Positions 25,885-34,163 are shown, counted from the stretch's first letter. The stretch: 64,000 nt of DNA from Paenibacillus silvisoli (GCF_030866765.1 NZ_CP133017.1:590501-654500), one strand, 5' to 3'. Numbers and translations are program-made. Notes: generated by a model from the sequence alone, not told the origin.

Positions 25885-26496
25885 GGAGCGGAACAGACCT
25901 CGTTTACGGGTCGGAGCGGGAGCGGCGGAAGAGGGTGCAGGTTTGCTGGCAGGGCCAAGGGAGTCCGTCATTGCGGACGCGGCGGCGACTTCGGCTGCTG
26001 CCGTGCCTGCGGCAAAGGCGCTTTTGCCGCCCGGTGCAGCCATGGGCAGCTTGGCGTTCTCGATCGCGGCGGCGAGGTAATCGACCAAACGGCGGAGCTC
26101 CTCCAGCTCCGAGCGGTGCTGCAGGATTTGGGTCGCGACGACCTCGTCGGCTTTTTGCTCCAGCTTATATTCCACTTGTTCCAGACGGAAGTAAATCTCG
26201 CTCAGCTCGCCTGGGGAATTGGCCGTGCTTGCTTCGTGCTCGATGAGACCGGTCGCGGGATTGCTGTCCGTTGCGTTCGGCTGCTCCGGTTCCGGTAGGA
26301 CGATCATGTCCATCGTATCTCCGCGTTCGAGTGCTTCCTTGATAAAGGCGAGCATCGCGAGGTCCTGCGTCGTGAAGATATAATGCCCAAATTTGTCCTT
26401 CTGGAAATAATGAGGGAAGTGGGAAGCCCAGCGTTTGACCGTGGTTTGGCTGACGTTCAACGACTCAGCTGCATCCTTGCTTTTGACAAGTTCCAT
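25867..26496 (-). CDS. RacA-like DNA-binding protein (MerR-type HTH plus coiled coil)
   Basis: 209 residues. The ATG at 26496 follows GGAGTGAT; an upstream in-frame extension has no ribosome site. Residues 1-70 form a MerR/RacA-like winged HTH (VKSKDAAESLNVSQTTVKRW, then FGHYIFTTQDLAML). Residues about 105-150 form a heptad coiled coil (IYFRLEQVEYKLEQKADEVV), then an Ala/Pro/Ser-rich linker and a short basic-hydrophobic tail RKRGLFRSLFVWF that could touch membrane. B. subtilis RacA, which anchors the chromosome at the pole in sporulation, has HTH plus coiled coil. Equivalence is inferred, not proven. Confidence 0.72.
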   Translation of the reverse strand: MELVKSKDAAESLNVSQTTVKRWASHFPHYFQKDKFGHYIFTTQDLAMLAFIKEALERGDTMDMIVLPEPEQPNATDSNPATGLIEHEASTANSPGELSEIYFRLEQVEYKLEQKADEVVATQILQHRSELEELRRLVDYLAAAIENAKLPMAAPGGKSAFAAGTAAAEVAAASAMTDSLGPASKPAPSSAAPAPTRKRGLFRSLFVWF

Positions 26497-26693
26497 TCCT
26501 ATCACTCCGTTCGGTTGGGATGCATACGTTATTCGCGCTCCTCCGGCCACTCCCTGCAACGGTGACAAAGGAAGTGCCGATTCGCTAAACAAAGTGGTTT
26601 TGCGGGAACTCTCGCGCGTGTCCGGCGCCTGCCATTCGCCAAGTTTCACTGTGTTTTATGGCGGTCGGCGCCATGGGGGGGAGTGCGAAAGCT

Positions 26694-26916
26694 TCAAACT
26701 AGCAAAAATCGGCCCGTGCCGCATGCTGAGAGCACGATAACGTGCACTCAGTGGCGTAAACGCCGGGAAAGTGAGCTGAGAGCACGAAAAGATGCACTCG
26801 TCTCTCAAACTAGCTAAAATTGGCCCGCGCCGCATGCTGAGAGCACGAAAACGTGCACTCAGTGGCGTAAACGCCGGAAAAGGGGAGTCGAGAGCACGAA
26901 AAGATGCACTCGTTTC
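26694..26916 (+). repeat. Family A: two tandem 111-112 bp units with double palindromes
   Basis: Units at 26694-26804 and 26805-26916, starting TCAAACTAGC and followed by a third partial start. Each holds two GAGAGCACG-NNNN-(C/G)(G/A)TGCACTC imperfect palindromes. The same unit occurs in reverse orientation, again as two copies with 111 bp period, at 34299-34520. Confidence 0.85.
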
Positions 26917-26953
26917 TTAAACTAGCCAACTCCTAACTGATACCGCACTCCTA

Positions 26954-27143
26954 GCGTCGGGAAGCGCAACTCTCGGCCCCGAGCTCGTGCAAAAAGAAAG
27001 CTGAGCATCGGAAAAACCGACGCTCAGCAATAGAAACGCTCCAAATCACCACGAAACGGACAACGAGCGTCGGGAAACCTGACTCTCAACCCTGAATTCG
27101 CGCAAAAAGAAAGCCGAGCATCGAAATATCCGACGCTCAGCAC
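26954..27143 (+). repeat. Family B: two tandem 113 bp units with CGACGCTCAGC hairpins
   Basis: GCGTCGGGAA recurs at 26954 and 27067 and AAAAAGAAAGC at 26991 and 27104, a 113 base period. Each unit ends in a hairpin of the form CTGAGCATCGG...CCGACGCTCAG (27001-27029 and 27113-27141). Related copies lie at 34164-34240. The 26650-27225 gap holds no gene that I can support. Confidence 0.8.
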
Positions 27144-27225
27144 CAACTAGCGCGCCAATCCGGGCTTCGCCCTCGACTAGCGCCACTCTCGCTATCTCTG
27201 CACTCGCGCCTCAAGCGCGAAAACC

Positions 27226-28068
27226 TTACTTCCCGCTGCCAGCGAAGCTGTCTACATCAATAAACGGCGTCGCGCCTCCGGTGACGCTCGGCAGCCTGCC
27301 GTCCCACTTGTCGAGGGCTTTCTCCTGCACCTCGATCTGCTTCAGCTGGATCAGCTCCGGCGTAACCTCCTGCTTCTTCAGCTTCAGCGACTCCGCCTCC
27401 GCTTGCGCTTGCGCGATCTTCTGCTTCGCTTCGATCTGCACCCGTTTCAAGTCGTTCTCCGCCTTCAACGCCTGCTGCTGCGCAACCTGCTTCGCTTCGA
27501 TCGACGCGTTGAACGCATCCGAAAACTTGAAATTCACGATGTTAATGTCGGCCACGATCAAGTTATACTTCGCGAGCCGCGTCGTCAAATGCTCCCGGAC
27601 TTCGCCCGCAACGACATCGCGCTTGGCGATCAAGTCTTCCGCGGGATAGCGCGCGGTCACTTCCTTGACGATTTCCTGAATGGCGGGATTCACGATGACG
27701 CTGTCGAACGAGCCGCCGACGTTGTTCATCAGCTTATACGCGGCCGCTTTGTCGACGGAATAGTTGACGGCCACATGCGTCGAGACCGGCTGCAAATCCT
27801 TCGAGGACGCGCTCGTATCGGTTTCCGCCTTTGTCACCTGAACGTTCACCTGGATGATCGTCTGCACGAACGGGATCTTCATGTGAATGCCTGGCGACAG
27901 TATGTTATCATTCAATTTACCGAACGTTTTGTACAAGCCGACGTTGCCGTACTGGACCGTCTGAAAACCGTTAAAAGCGACGATGACACCAACGACGATT
28001 AAAAGGCCGAATAAAATGTAAGGCTTCAAGCTTACTTTTTTCACCGGATTCGGTTCAACAACATGCAT
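27226..28068 (-). CDS. SPFH/prohibitin-family membrane protein
   Basis: 280 residues. The ATG at 28068 follows AAGGAGGGG by about 7 bases and opens just before a TM helix (ILFGLLIVVGVIVAF, about residues 17-32); longer in-frame starts overlap upstream sequence without a site. The SPFH domain follows (QYGNVGLYKTFGKLNDNILS to TRLAKYNLIVADINIVNF), then a charged coiled coil (QVAQQQALKAENDLKRVQIE and onward) and a C-terminal tail. This is the prohibitin type that forms large rings on membranes and helps protease or membrane organisation. It is monocistronic. Confidence 0.9.
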   Translation of the reverse strand: MHVVEPNPVKKVSLKPYILFGLLIVVGVIVAFNGFQTVQYGNVGLYKTFGKLNDNILSPGIHMKIPFVQTIIQVNVQVTKAETDTSASSKDLQPVSTHVAVNYSVDKAAAYKLMNNVGGSFDSVIVNPAIQEIVKEVTARYPAEDLIAKRDVVAGEVREHLTTRLAKYNLIVADINIVNFKFSDAFNASIEAKQVAQQQALKAENDLKRVQIEAKQKIAQAQAEAESLKLKKQEVTPELIQLKQIEVQEKALDKWDGRLPSVTGGATPFIDVDSFAGSGK

Positions 28069-28171
28069 GGACGACCCCTCCTTATGAATAGCTATGCGCA
28101 TTTTCAGGGATACATACGAAGCTGATGGAAAAAGGTTCCTAAACGAAACGTAAAGGGAGGTGACGCGAAAA

Positions 28172-28408
28172 ATGGAGCATACCGCGCAGGAAGTGGCAGA
28201 GTGGATGGTACAGGAGCTGCAATCGGCAGGCATGCTGCGGCAGGAGCAGGCGGTTGCGCATATTCGGGCGCACTTTGGCGAGCAGTTCATCTACGTCAAT
28301 GAGAACGGCAACGAGTCCATCGACAAAGAAGTAAAGAAAAGATTTAAAAAGCTGCACGGCGGGCGCGCAGCTTGGGAGCGGGACGGTTTTTTCTGGGGAT
28401 GGGTGTAG
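28172..28408 (+). CDS. Small conserved protein, DUF6953-like (78 aa)
   Basis: 78 residues from ATG 28172, 8 bases after GGGAGGTGA; a GTG at 28160 overlaps that site. Sequence features: helical start (AQEVAEWMVQELQSAGMLRQ), FGEQFIYVNENGNESIDKEV, basic KKRFKKLHGG and a final Trp-rich WERDGFFWGWV. This pattern matches a small Bacillus-group family that I believe is DUF6953; function unknown. It diverges from the SPFH gene. Confidence 0.7.
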   Translation: MEHTAQEVAEWMVQELQSAGMLRQEQAVAHIRAHFGEQFIYVNENGNESIDKEVKKRFKKLHGGRAAWERDGFFWGWV

Positions 28409-28438
28409 TGTAATGCGCGCAGCGTAGCGGCTGTCGCG

Positions 28439-28747
28439 CTAGACCGCGTAATCGATTTTGCCGTCGACCCAAATAACGAGCTCCCGTGCCGCCGCGTCAT
28501 AGTCGACGAGGCCATGCGTAGAATAGTACCAAGTTTTGCTGTTCACCGCGCCCTCAGCCACGACGAAAATATTCAGCTCGTCATGATGCCGGCACAACGG
28601 CTCGGCAATGGACGGATCGACCGCGTCAATGCAAAGCTTCCAGCCTTCGCGCCCATCCGCGGGCGTAATCGCAAACGTCAGTTCATGCTGCTTGGAATCG
28701 AGAAACAGCCGGCCGCCAACCGTGTGGCGAATATACAAATGGTCCAT
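28439..28747 (-). CDS. Small protein of unknown function (102 aa)
   Basis: 102 residues on the minus strand, preceded by AGGAGGGGACCCA and ATG. Soluble, beta-rich looking, with no signal peptide, no Cys pair and a final EYLVIW-like strand (RELVIWVDGKIDYAV). I recognise no family. It converges on the preceding small gene with a 30-base gap. Confidence 0.55.
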   Translation of the reverse strand: MDHLYIRHTVGGRLFLDSKQHELTFAITPADGREGWKLCIDAVDPSIAEPLCRHHDELNIFVVAEGAVNSKTWYYSTHGLVDYDAAARELVIWVDGKIDYAV

Positions 28748-28799
28748 TGGGTCCCCTCCTATATTAGGGAGTTTGATGGAGTCAAACTCTCACCGCTAA

Positions 28800-28829
28800 T
28801 TGACAAAGCTAACTATAGCACACTATCAT
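28800..28829 (+). promoter_or_regulatory. Sigma-A promoter of the pirin gene
   Basis: TTGACA (28800-28805), an 18-base spacer and TATCAT (28824-28829). The -10 abuts a palindromic operator. Confidence 0.7.
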
Positions 28830-28847
28830 ACTTACATAAAGTAAGTA
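28829..28847. promoter_or_regulatory. Palindromic operator overlapping the pirin -10/+1
   Basis: TACTTAC-ATAAA-GTAAGTA is a perfect 7-base inverted repeat with a 5-base centre. The form is similar to sites of MarR/DUF24 quinone- or redox-sensing repressors (YodB/CatR type). Confidence 0.6.
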
Positions 28848-28884
28848 AGTTACGGTAAATAAATCGAAAAAGGAGTGCTTGCGC

Positions 28885-29592
28885 ATGATCGCAATCCATC
28901 CCGCACAATCGCGTTATTCCGGCAATACCGGCTGGCTGCAGTTTAATTTTAGTTTCTCGTTCGCCGATTATTACGACCCGAACAACATGAATTTTGGCCC
29001 GCTGCGCGTATTTAACGAGGATTATATTCAGCCTAATAAAGGATTCGGCACCCATCCGCACCGCGACATGGAGATCGTGACGGTCGTTATCAGCGGCGAG
29101 CTGGCGCATGAAGACAACACGGGCGGCAAAGAGATTTTGCGCGTCGGCGAGGTGCAGCGGATGACGGCCGGTACGGGCATTTTGCACTCGGAGGTCAATT
29201 CGTCGATGACGGAAACGGCCAATATTATGCAGCTGTGGTTTCTGCCCGAGGCCAAAGGGCTGGAGCCAGGCTATGAGCAGAAGGCGTTCGACCAAGCGGG
29301 GATGCAAAACGCGCTGCTGCCGATCGTTTCCAAAAGCATCGAAGGCGAGTCGATCGCAACGATCCATCAGGATCTTACGATTTACCTGTCCAAGCTGGAG
29401 GCCGGCAAGAGCGTGACCTTCAACCAGGATCCGGCGCGCAAAATCTACCTGTTCGTCTATGGTGGCAGCGTAACCTTGAACGGCGAGCATGCGTTGAACC
29501 GCAGCGATGCCGCGCGCATCACCGATCTGGCGGAGTTGGCGATCACCGGCGTCGAAGACGCGCAGTTTATGCTCATCGATCTGCCGGCGTAA
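28885..29592 (+). CDS. Pirin-family cupin protein (YhhW-like)
   Basis: 235 residues from ATG 28885, 9 bases after AGGAG; a TTG at 28879 is too close to it. The N-terminal cupin carries the metal-site block GFGTHPHRDMEIVTVVISGE and GTGILHSEVNSS; the second, shorter cupin lies around residues 160-235. Bacterial homologues such as YhhW act as quercetinase or as redox-responsive proteins. The promoter is overlapped by a palindrome of the kind used by quinone-sensing repressors, which fits a role in quinone or electrophile response (inference). Confidence 0.9.
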   Translation: MIAIHPAQSRYSGNTGWLQFNFSFSFADYYDPNNMNFGPLRVFNEDYIQPNKGFGTHPHRDMEIVTVVISGELAHEDNTGGKEILRVGEVQRMTAGTGILHSEVNSSMTETANIMQLWFLPEAKGLEPGYEQKAFDQAGMQNALLPIVSKSIEGESIATIHQDLTIYLSKLEAGKSVTFNQDPARKIYLFVYGGSVTLNGEHALNRSDAARITDLAELAITGVEDAQFMLIDLPA

Positions 29593-29679
29593 ATCGGTCC
29601 CGTGACGCTGCATAAGCGGCCCAAATCCCGTCAACAATGAGAGTAAACTCGAATCTAGCAATAGAACGGAGGAACTCTC

Positions 29680-29838
29680 GTGAACTATAAACCGGCCGAA
29701 CTAGACGGACTGCAGCTTGCGCAGCTGCAACAATTCGAATCGGAGCTTCGCAAGCAGACCGCGATCGACATCGTGGTAGTCGCCTATCAGATAACGGCAG
29801 AGCCGGAAGGCAGCGGAGCCGCTGCTAGCGGCAAATAA
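29680..29838 (+). CDS. Small protein of unknown function (52 aa)
   Basis: 52 residues, GTG start at 29680, 6-7 bases after GGAGGA, closed by its own terminator 10 bases later. Sequence: an acidic, Gln-rich helix (ELDGLQLAQLQQFESELRKQ), a hydrophobic stretch (AIDIVVVAYQI) and a short Gly/Ala/Ser tail. The ribosome site and terminator make it a convincing gene although short. No family recognised. Confidence 0.65.
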   Translation: MNYKPAELDGLQLAQLQQFESELRKQTAIDIVVVAYQITAEPEGSGAAASGK

Positions 29839-29847
29839 GCAAGAAGC

Positions 29848-29890
29848 AAGAGCGTGTTTCCGCTAAGCCGGAGATCACGCTCTTTTTTTT
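29848..29890 (+). terminator. Rho-independent terminator after the 52-aa gene
   Basis: AAGAGCGTG (29848-29856) pairs with CACGCTCTT (29876-29884) and continues into eight or more T. Confidence 0.9.
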
Positions 29891-29998
29891 ACCCTTAATT
29901 TGGTCGTTAGAATGGGACTTTAGGAGGAATCCGCGCGTTTCATGCCGAAAAAGTAGTAAAAGATGGCGAAAAATATGGACGGAGTAGGAGATATCGGC

Positions 29999-32900
29999 AT
30001 GAAATGGATATCGGGTAACGCGCTTGGCAATACGTTTCGCAAATTCGGCGATGACAAGGAAGAGTATACGAAGGTGCTCTTCCTCTTTATTTACCTGTTT
30101 GCCGTTGCATCGGCCTCGACGGTCGGACGGACCGCGGCGGACGCCTTGTTCCTTTCCCGGTTCGGCGCTTCGCAGCTCTCCTTCATGTACGTGCCGCAGT
30201 CCGCTGCGCTGCTGCTGATCGGGCTAATGTTCCAGCGCTTCAGCCCAAGGTTTAGAATGGCTAATCTCGTGAAGGTGCTCATTCCCGTTATTGCGGCGCT
30301 TGTCTTGGTTTCCAGGCTCGGCGTAGGCATGGATCTCGGCTGGGTATATCCGGTTATTTACGTCGGCTTCGACGTGTTCAATTTCTTGATGGTTGTCTGC
30401 TTCTGGCAGTTCGCGTCCTCCATTCTGGATCAGCGCAAAGTAAAGCGGACCATCGGGCTTGTTGGCAGCGGCGGTTTGGTCGGCGGCATCGTCAGCGGTT
30501 TCGGGCTCAAGCTGATCGTGCCGCTCGTCGGGACGGCCAATCTGATTTGCTTCTATGCCGCGCTTCAGCTGATCGCGCTCGCGGCCGTCGTGAAGCTGCT
30601 CGGACTTGCCGGAAAAGGCTCGGATCTGTTCGCCGTAAGCAACATGCAGCGCAAGCGGACGGGAAGCGGCGGCTCCGGTTCAGGTTCAGGCACGAAAAAG
30701 AAAGAGGGGATGTTCCGCAACGTTCCGCATCTCAAGTACATTGCGATCATGTCCGCCACGCTCGTTATTACGCTGACGCTGATCGACTATCAGTTCAAGG
30801 TGATTTTGCGAGGTACGCTGCAGGACGACGCGCTGGCCGGATTCATGGGTAGCTTCTACGGATTCTCGGGCTTGCTTGCGTTGTTCATCCAGCTCTTCGT
30901 GGCCGGAAAGCTGCTGACGCGGTTCGGCGTTATGACTGCGATTCTCGTCTTCCCGGTTGCGCTCTTCGCGGGAAGCCTCGGCGTGCTGCTCATGCCTGTG
31001 CTAGCGATGGTCGTGATCGCCAAGGGCAGCGACAAAGTGCTCGGCGACACGATCAACTCGTCGGTCAATCAGCTCGTCATGTTTCCGATCCCGCCGGAAT
31101 GGCGCAATCAGGCGAAGAGCTTCCTCGACGGCGTCGTGCGCAACGGGGCAAAAGGAATCGCCGCCGTCAGCTTGATCGTGCTATCGCAGCTGATGACGAC
31201 GCAGCAGTTTAGCTATGTGATTTTGGCGCTGCTGTGCGGTTGTATCGTTGCGGCGGTCAAGGTGAAGGGCGCGTATTTGGAGGCGCTTCTATCCACGCTC
31301 AAGACGAGGGGGCACGATCTGCGCGAGGGGCAGCTCGATCTGATGGACCCTGCCAGCTTGCGGGTGCTGACGGACGCGCTGTCGCATCCCGAAAAGGTGC
31401 AGGTGCTGTATGCGCTGAAAATTTTGCAGGATATCGACGGATTCGACCTGCTGCCTCACATCGACGCTCTGCTCCGGCATCCTTCAAAGGACGTATGCGT
31501 GGAGGCGCTCCGCTATGTGGAACGGACGCAGCCGGCCGGGCAGGAAGATCGGCTTCTGGCGATTGCGGGCGAGGGGCACAGCCGGGTTCGGGCGGCCGCG
31601 CTGCTCGCGCTCGCATCGTATGCAAAAGACGAGTATCTCGATGCCATTACGGCGCGTCTGGATGAGACGGATATGGACGTGAAGTCCGGGGCGATTGCGG
31701 GCTTGATCAAGTATTACGGCATCGAGGGCATGTTCCGCGCGGTCGGTACGTTGAAGCAGCTGCTGGAAAGCTCGCGCGAAGACGAACGGATGTCGATGGC
31801 GATTTTGTTCGGGCGCATCGGGGTCCGGGAATTTTACAAGCCGCTTATTCCGCTGCTGAACGATACGGCGCCGCAGGTGCGCAAGTTCGCGGTGCAATCG
31901 GCGGGGGCGCTGCAAGTGCCAGAGCTCGTGCCGCATATCGTGCCGCTGCTGGCGCATAACGAGACGCGCGAAGCGACGGTTGAGACGCTTGCGGCTTATG
32001 AGGAGCGGGAGATTTTGAAGCTGCTCGGCTCTTATTTCGATGCGGACGCGGCGGTATCGCTGCATTTGCCGAAAGTGTACGAGCGCATTGGGTCGCAGCA
32101 AGCTTTTGAGCAATTGTTCGAGCGGTATGCGGCGGCTAATTTCGAGATGAGGGACAAGCTGCTGGAAGCGATGTCGCGGATGCGCAAAGGCATTCAGCAG
32201 GTGGATGCCAAAGGCATGGAAGCGAGCATTTTGCTGGAGCTGGAGTTATATTGGCGCTTCACGGCTTACCAGGGCGATTTGCTTGCCGCGGAAGGCTACG
32301 AGGACGTGGCGGAAGCCGCCGAACAGGCGCGCTCCGCGATGATCAAACGGGTGTTCCAGCTGCTCGGCTTCATCTATGAGGCCAAAACGATTCAAGCCGT
32401 CTACGTGAACTGGACCGACGGCGGCGCCCGCCAACAGGCGAATGCGGCGGAAGTGATCGATCAGCTGGTGCAGGGCAACCTGCGGCTGGAGCTGGCGAAG
32501 CTGATGTCGGCGTCACGGACGGTGACGGCGAGCGCTTCGAGGAACGAAGCGGCGCTCGATCTGAGCTGGATGAACGAGCAGGGCGACGAGTGGCTGTGTC
32601 AAGTGATTCAGTTTGCGTCAAGGAAAGGGACGGGCGCTTCGGCCGTCTCTGCCGGGGAGCATGTCGACGATGCTTGGCTGAGCGAGCAGATGGAACGGAT
32701 CGGCTTATTGAAAAACGTTTCCCTGTTCCACGGCTTATCGGGCCGGGAGCTTTCGTTGATCGCGATGCGTATGGAGCGCGTGAGCTGCCCGAAAGGGAGC
32801 TTTGTCTTCCGGCAAAATGACCCCGGCGACGCGCTTTATCTCATCCAGAGCGGACGCGCCGGCGTGTATCAAGGCAAGGAGAAGCTGCGGGAGCGTCAGG

Positions 32901-33601
32901 CGGGGGACTGCTTTGGCCAGACGGCGATTCTGACCCGCCGGCTGCGTACGGCAACCGTTAAGGCGGAAGATTCGCTCGTGCTGTGGCGGTTGGAGTCGGC
33001 AGCCTTTTATGATGTGATTTTCGACCGCAGCGGTATTGCCTTGGAAATGATGAAGCTTCTATCGAGGCGGCTGCGCTCGAAGCTGGCGCAAAAGCCGAAC
33101 ACGGCGAAGGACGAACGGCAGCAGGCTCAGGCGATGAAGGAAGCAGCGGCAGGCAGCAGCGAGACTGCGCAGGAAGAGCTGGCGATGGGCGGCGACCATA
33201 TTTTGCGGCGGGTGCTTATTTTGCAAAAAATCGAGCTGTTTGCCCGGTTGTCCCATGAGGATGTCATCGCGCTTGCGCAAATGGTGGAGGAAGTCGAGTA
33301 CGCGCCTGGCGAATCGATTTGCCGGGTTGATGATTACGGCGATACGTTGTACGGTATCATAGAAGGAAGCGTCCGTGTACATAAAGGCAGCGAAACGTTC
33401 GCGGTGCTGGGCGAAGGGGAATGCTTCGGCGAGATGGCGGTCATCGACAGCGGACTGCGGTCGGCCGATTGCACGGCGGCAAGCAGGGCGGTTCTGCTGC
33501 AGCTGCACCGCGATCAGGTGTTTACGCTGTGCTTCCAAAATATCGGCGTGCTGCGGGGCATGATGCAGGTGCTGGCAGACCGGCTGCGCGGCATGCTGTA
33601 G
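29999..33601 (+). CDS. Fusion of ADP/ATP-translocase-like MFS, HEAT repeats and two cyclic-nucleotide-binding domains
   Basis: 1,200 residues. ATG 29999 has AGGAG 8 bases before it; ATGs at 29963 and 29975 are in frame but lack a site. Residues about 25-400 form 11-12 TM helices resembling the NTT (ATP/ADP carrier) branch of the MFS superfamily, interrupted by a Gly/Ser-rich linker (about 215-230). Residues about 430-720 are HEAT-like helical repeats (VCVEALRYVERT, VRAAALLALASY, VKSGAIAGLIKYY, VRKFAVQSAGAL). Two cNMP domains follow: about 905-1020 (GDCFGQTAILTRRLRTATV) and about 1079-1195 (GECFGEMAVIDSGLRSADC). The ligand and transported molecule are unknown; the next gene is a lipoprotein 18 bases away. 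Confidence 0.85.
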   Translation: MKWISGNALGNTFRKFGDDKEEYTKVLFLFIYLFAVASASTVGRTAADALFLSRFGASQLSFMYVPQSAALLLIGLMFQRFSPRFRMANLVKVLIPVIAALVLVSRLGVGMDLGWVYPVIYVGFDVFNFLMVVCFWQFASSILDQRKVKRTIGLVGSGGLVGGIVSGFGLKLIVPLVGTANLICFYAALQLIALAAVVKLLGLAGKGSDLFAVSNMQRKRTGSGGSGSGSGTKKKEGMFRNVPHLKYIAIMSATLVITLTLIDYQFKVILRGTLQDDALAGFMGSFYGFSGLLALFIQLFVAGKLLTRFGVMTAILVFPVALFAGSLGVLLMPVLAMVVIAKGSDKVLGDTINSSVNQLVMFPIPPEWRNQAKSFLDGVVRNGAKGIAAVSLIVLSQLMTTQQFSYVILALLCGCIVAAVKVKGAYLEALLSTLKTRGHDLREGQLDLMDPASLRVLTDALSHPEKVQVLYALKILQDIDGFDLLPHIDALLRHPSKDVCVEALRYVERTQPAGQEDRLLAIAGEGHSRVRAAALLALASYAKDEYLDAITARLDETDMDVKSGAIAGLIKYYGIEGMFRAVGTLKQLLESSREDERMSMAILFGRIGVREFYKPLIPLLNDTAPQVRKFAVQSAGALQVPELVPHIVPLLAHNETREATVETLAAYEEREILKLLGSYFDADAAVSLHLPKVYERIGSQQAFEQLFERYAAANFEMRDKLLEAMSRMRKGIQQVDAKGMEASILLELELYWRFTAYQGDLLAAEGYEDVAEAAEQARSAMIKRVFQLLGFIYEAKTIQAVYVNWTDGGARQQANAAEVIDQLVQGNLRLELAKLMSASRTVTASASRNEAALDLSWMNEQGDEWLCQVIQFASRKGTGASAVSAGEHVDDAWLSEQMERIGLLKNVSLFHGLSGRELSLIAMRMERVSCPKGSFVFRQNDPGDALYLIQSGRAGVYQGKEKLRERQAGDCFGQTAILTRRLRTATVKAEDSLVLWRLESAAFYDVIFDRSGIALEMMKLLSRRLRSKLAQKPNTAKDERQQAQAMKEAAAGSSETAQEELAMGGDHILRRVLILQKIELFARLSHEDVIALAQMVEEVEYAPGESICRVDDYGDTLYGIIEGSVRVHKGSETFAVLGEGECFGEMAVIDSGLRSADCTAASRAVLLQLHRDQVFTLCFQNIGVLRGMMQVLADRLRGML

Positions 33602-33619
33602 AGTAGGGGAGTAGAAGAG

Positions 33620-34105
33620 TTGAAACGATGGTTGGTAGGAATCATGCTGGCATGCGGCGTTATGATGCTGCTTTCCGCGTGCGGGGAGAAGAGCAAAACG
33701 CCGTTGACGTATATCGATATGGTGCACTCGACGGATTTGAGCGCGGAACTTAACGAAAACGTGAAGCTAGGTATTAGCGAGCAGGAGCTTGTGACGCAGG
33801 CGGGCAAGCCGGAGCGCACGCTGAACAATGGCCGCGTGTTCATGTTCATGTACGAGAACTATCAGTACAGCTCGCTCGATAACGTGGTGCTGGCCTATTC
33901 GCCGGGCCCTGCGTTGGCGACGGCCAAAGGCGCGAAGCTCGGCGCGACGAAGGAAAGCGTCGAGAAGCTGTACGGCAATAGCTTCTACACGCGCGATGGC
34001 GCGATCGGCTACATCGACAAGGACAAGCGGCTCGCGCTCGAGTTCGCGGTTAAAGACGACCGCGTGGCGGCGATCACGCTGTCGTCGCTGAAGCTGTATG
34101 AGTAG
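33620..34105 (+). CDS. Putative lipoprotein with SmpA/BamE-like fold
   Basis: 161 residues, TTG start 8 bases after GGGGAG. A signal peptide ends in the lipobox LLSAC (Cys at residue 21). The rest shows two similar blocks, LGISEQELVTQAGKPERTLNNGRVFMFMY and a second starting GATKESVEKLYG, like the repeated G-x-x-x-x-x-V-x-x-x-x-G-x-P pattern of SmpA/BLIP-like domains. It follows the large transporter fusion by 18 bases and ends at a strong terminator, so the two form one operon and may work together at the membrane (inference). Confidence 0.75.
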   Translation: MKRWLVGIMLACGVMMLLSACGEKSKTPLTYIDMVHSTDLSAELNENVKLGISEQELVTQAGKPERTLNNGRVFMFMYENYQYSSLDNVVLAYSPGPALATAKGAKLGATKESVEKLYGNSFYTRDGAIGYIDKDKRLALEFAVKDDRVAAITLSSLKLYE

Positions 34106-34114
34106 CGGTTTTGG

Positions 34115-34153
34115 AAAAGACAGTCCCCGGTGGCGGTGGGGGACTGTCTTTTT
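34115..34153 (+). terminator. Terminator of the fusion/lipoprotein operon
   Basis: AAAAGACAGTCCCC pairs with GGGGACTGTCTTTT around a GC-rich loop, followed by T-rich sequence. Confidence 0.9.
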
Positions 34154-34163
34154 GTTTTGGGTG

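Noticed and set aside
26694-26916. Tandem 111 bp repeats as a CRISPR array
   Set aside because: Whole units are repeated, including what would be spacers; no short constant repeat with unique spacers and no cas genes.
33620-34105. Regarding the lipoprotein as part of a BAM-like outer-membrane complex
   Set aside because: Only the fold pattern is SmpA-like; the organism appears to be a Gram-positive without an outer membrane.
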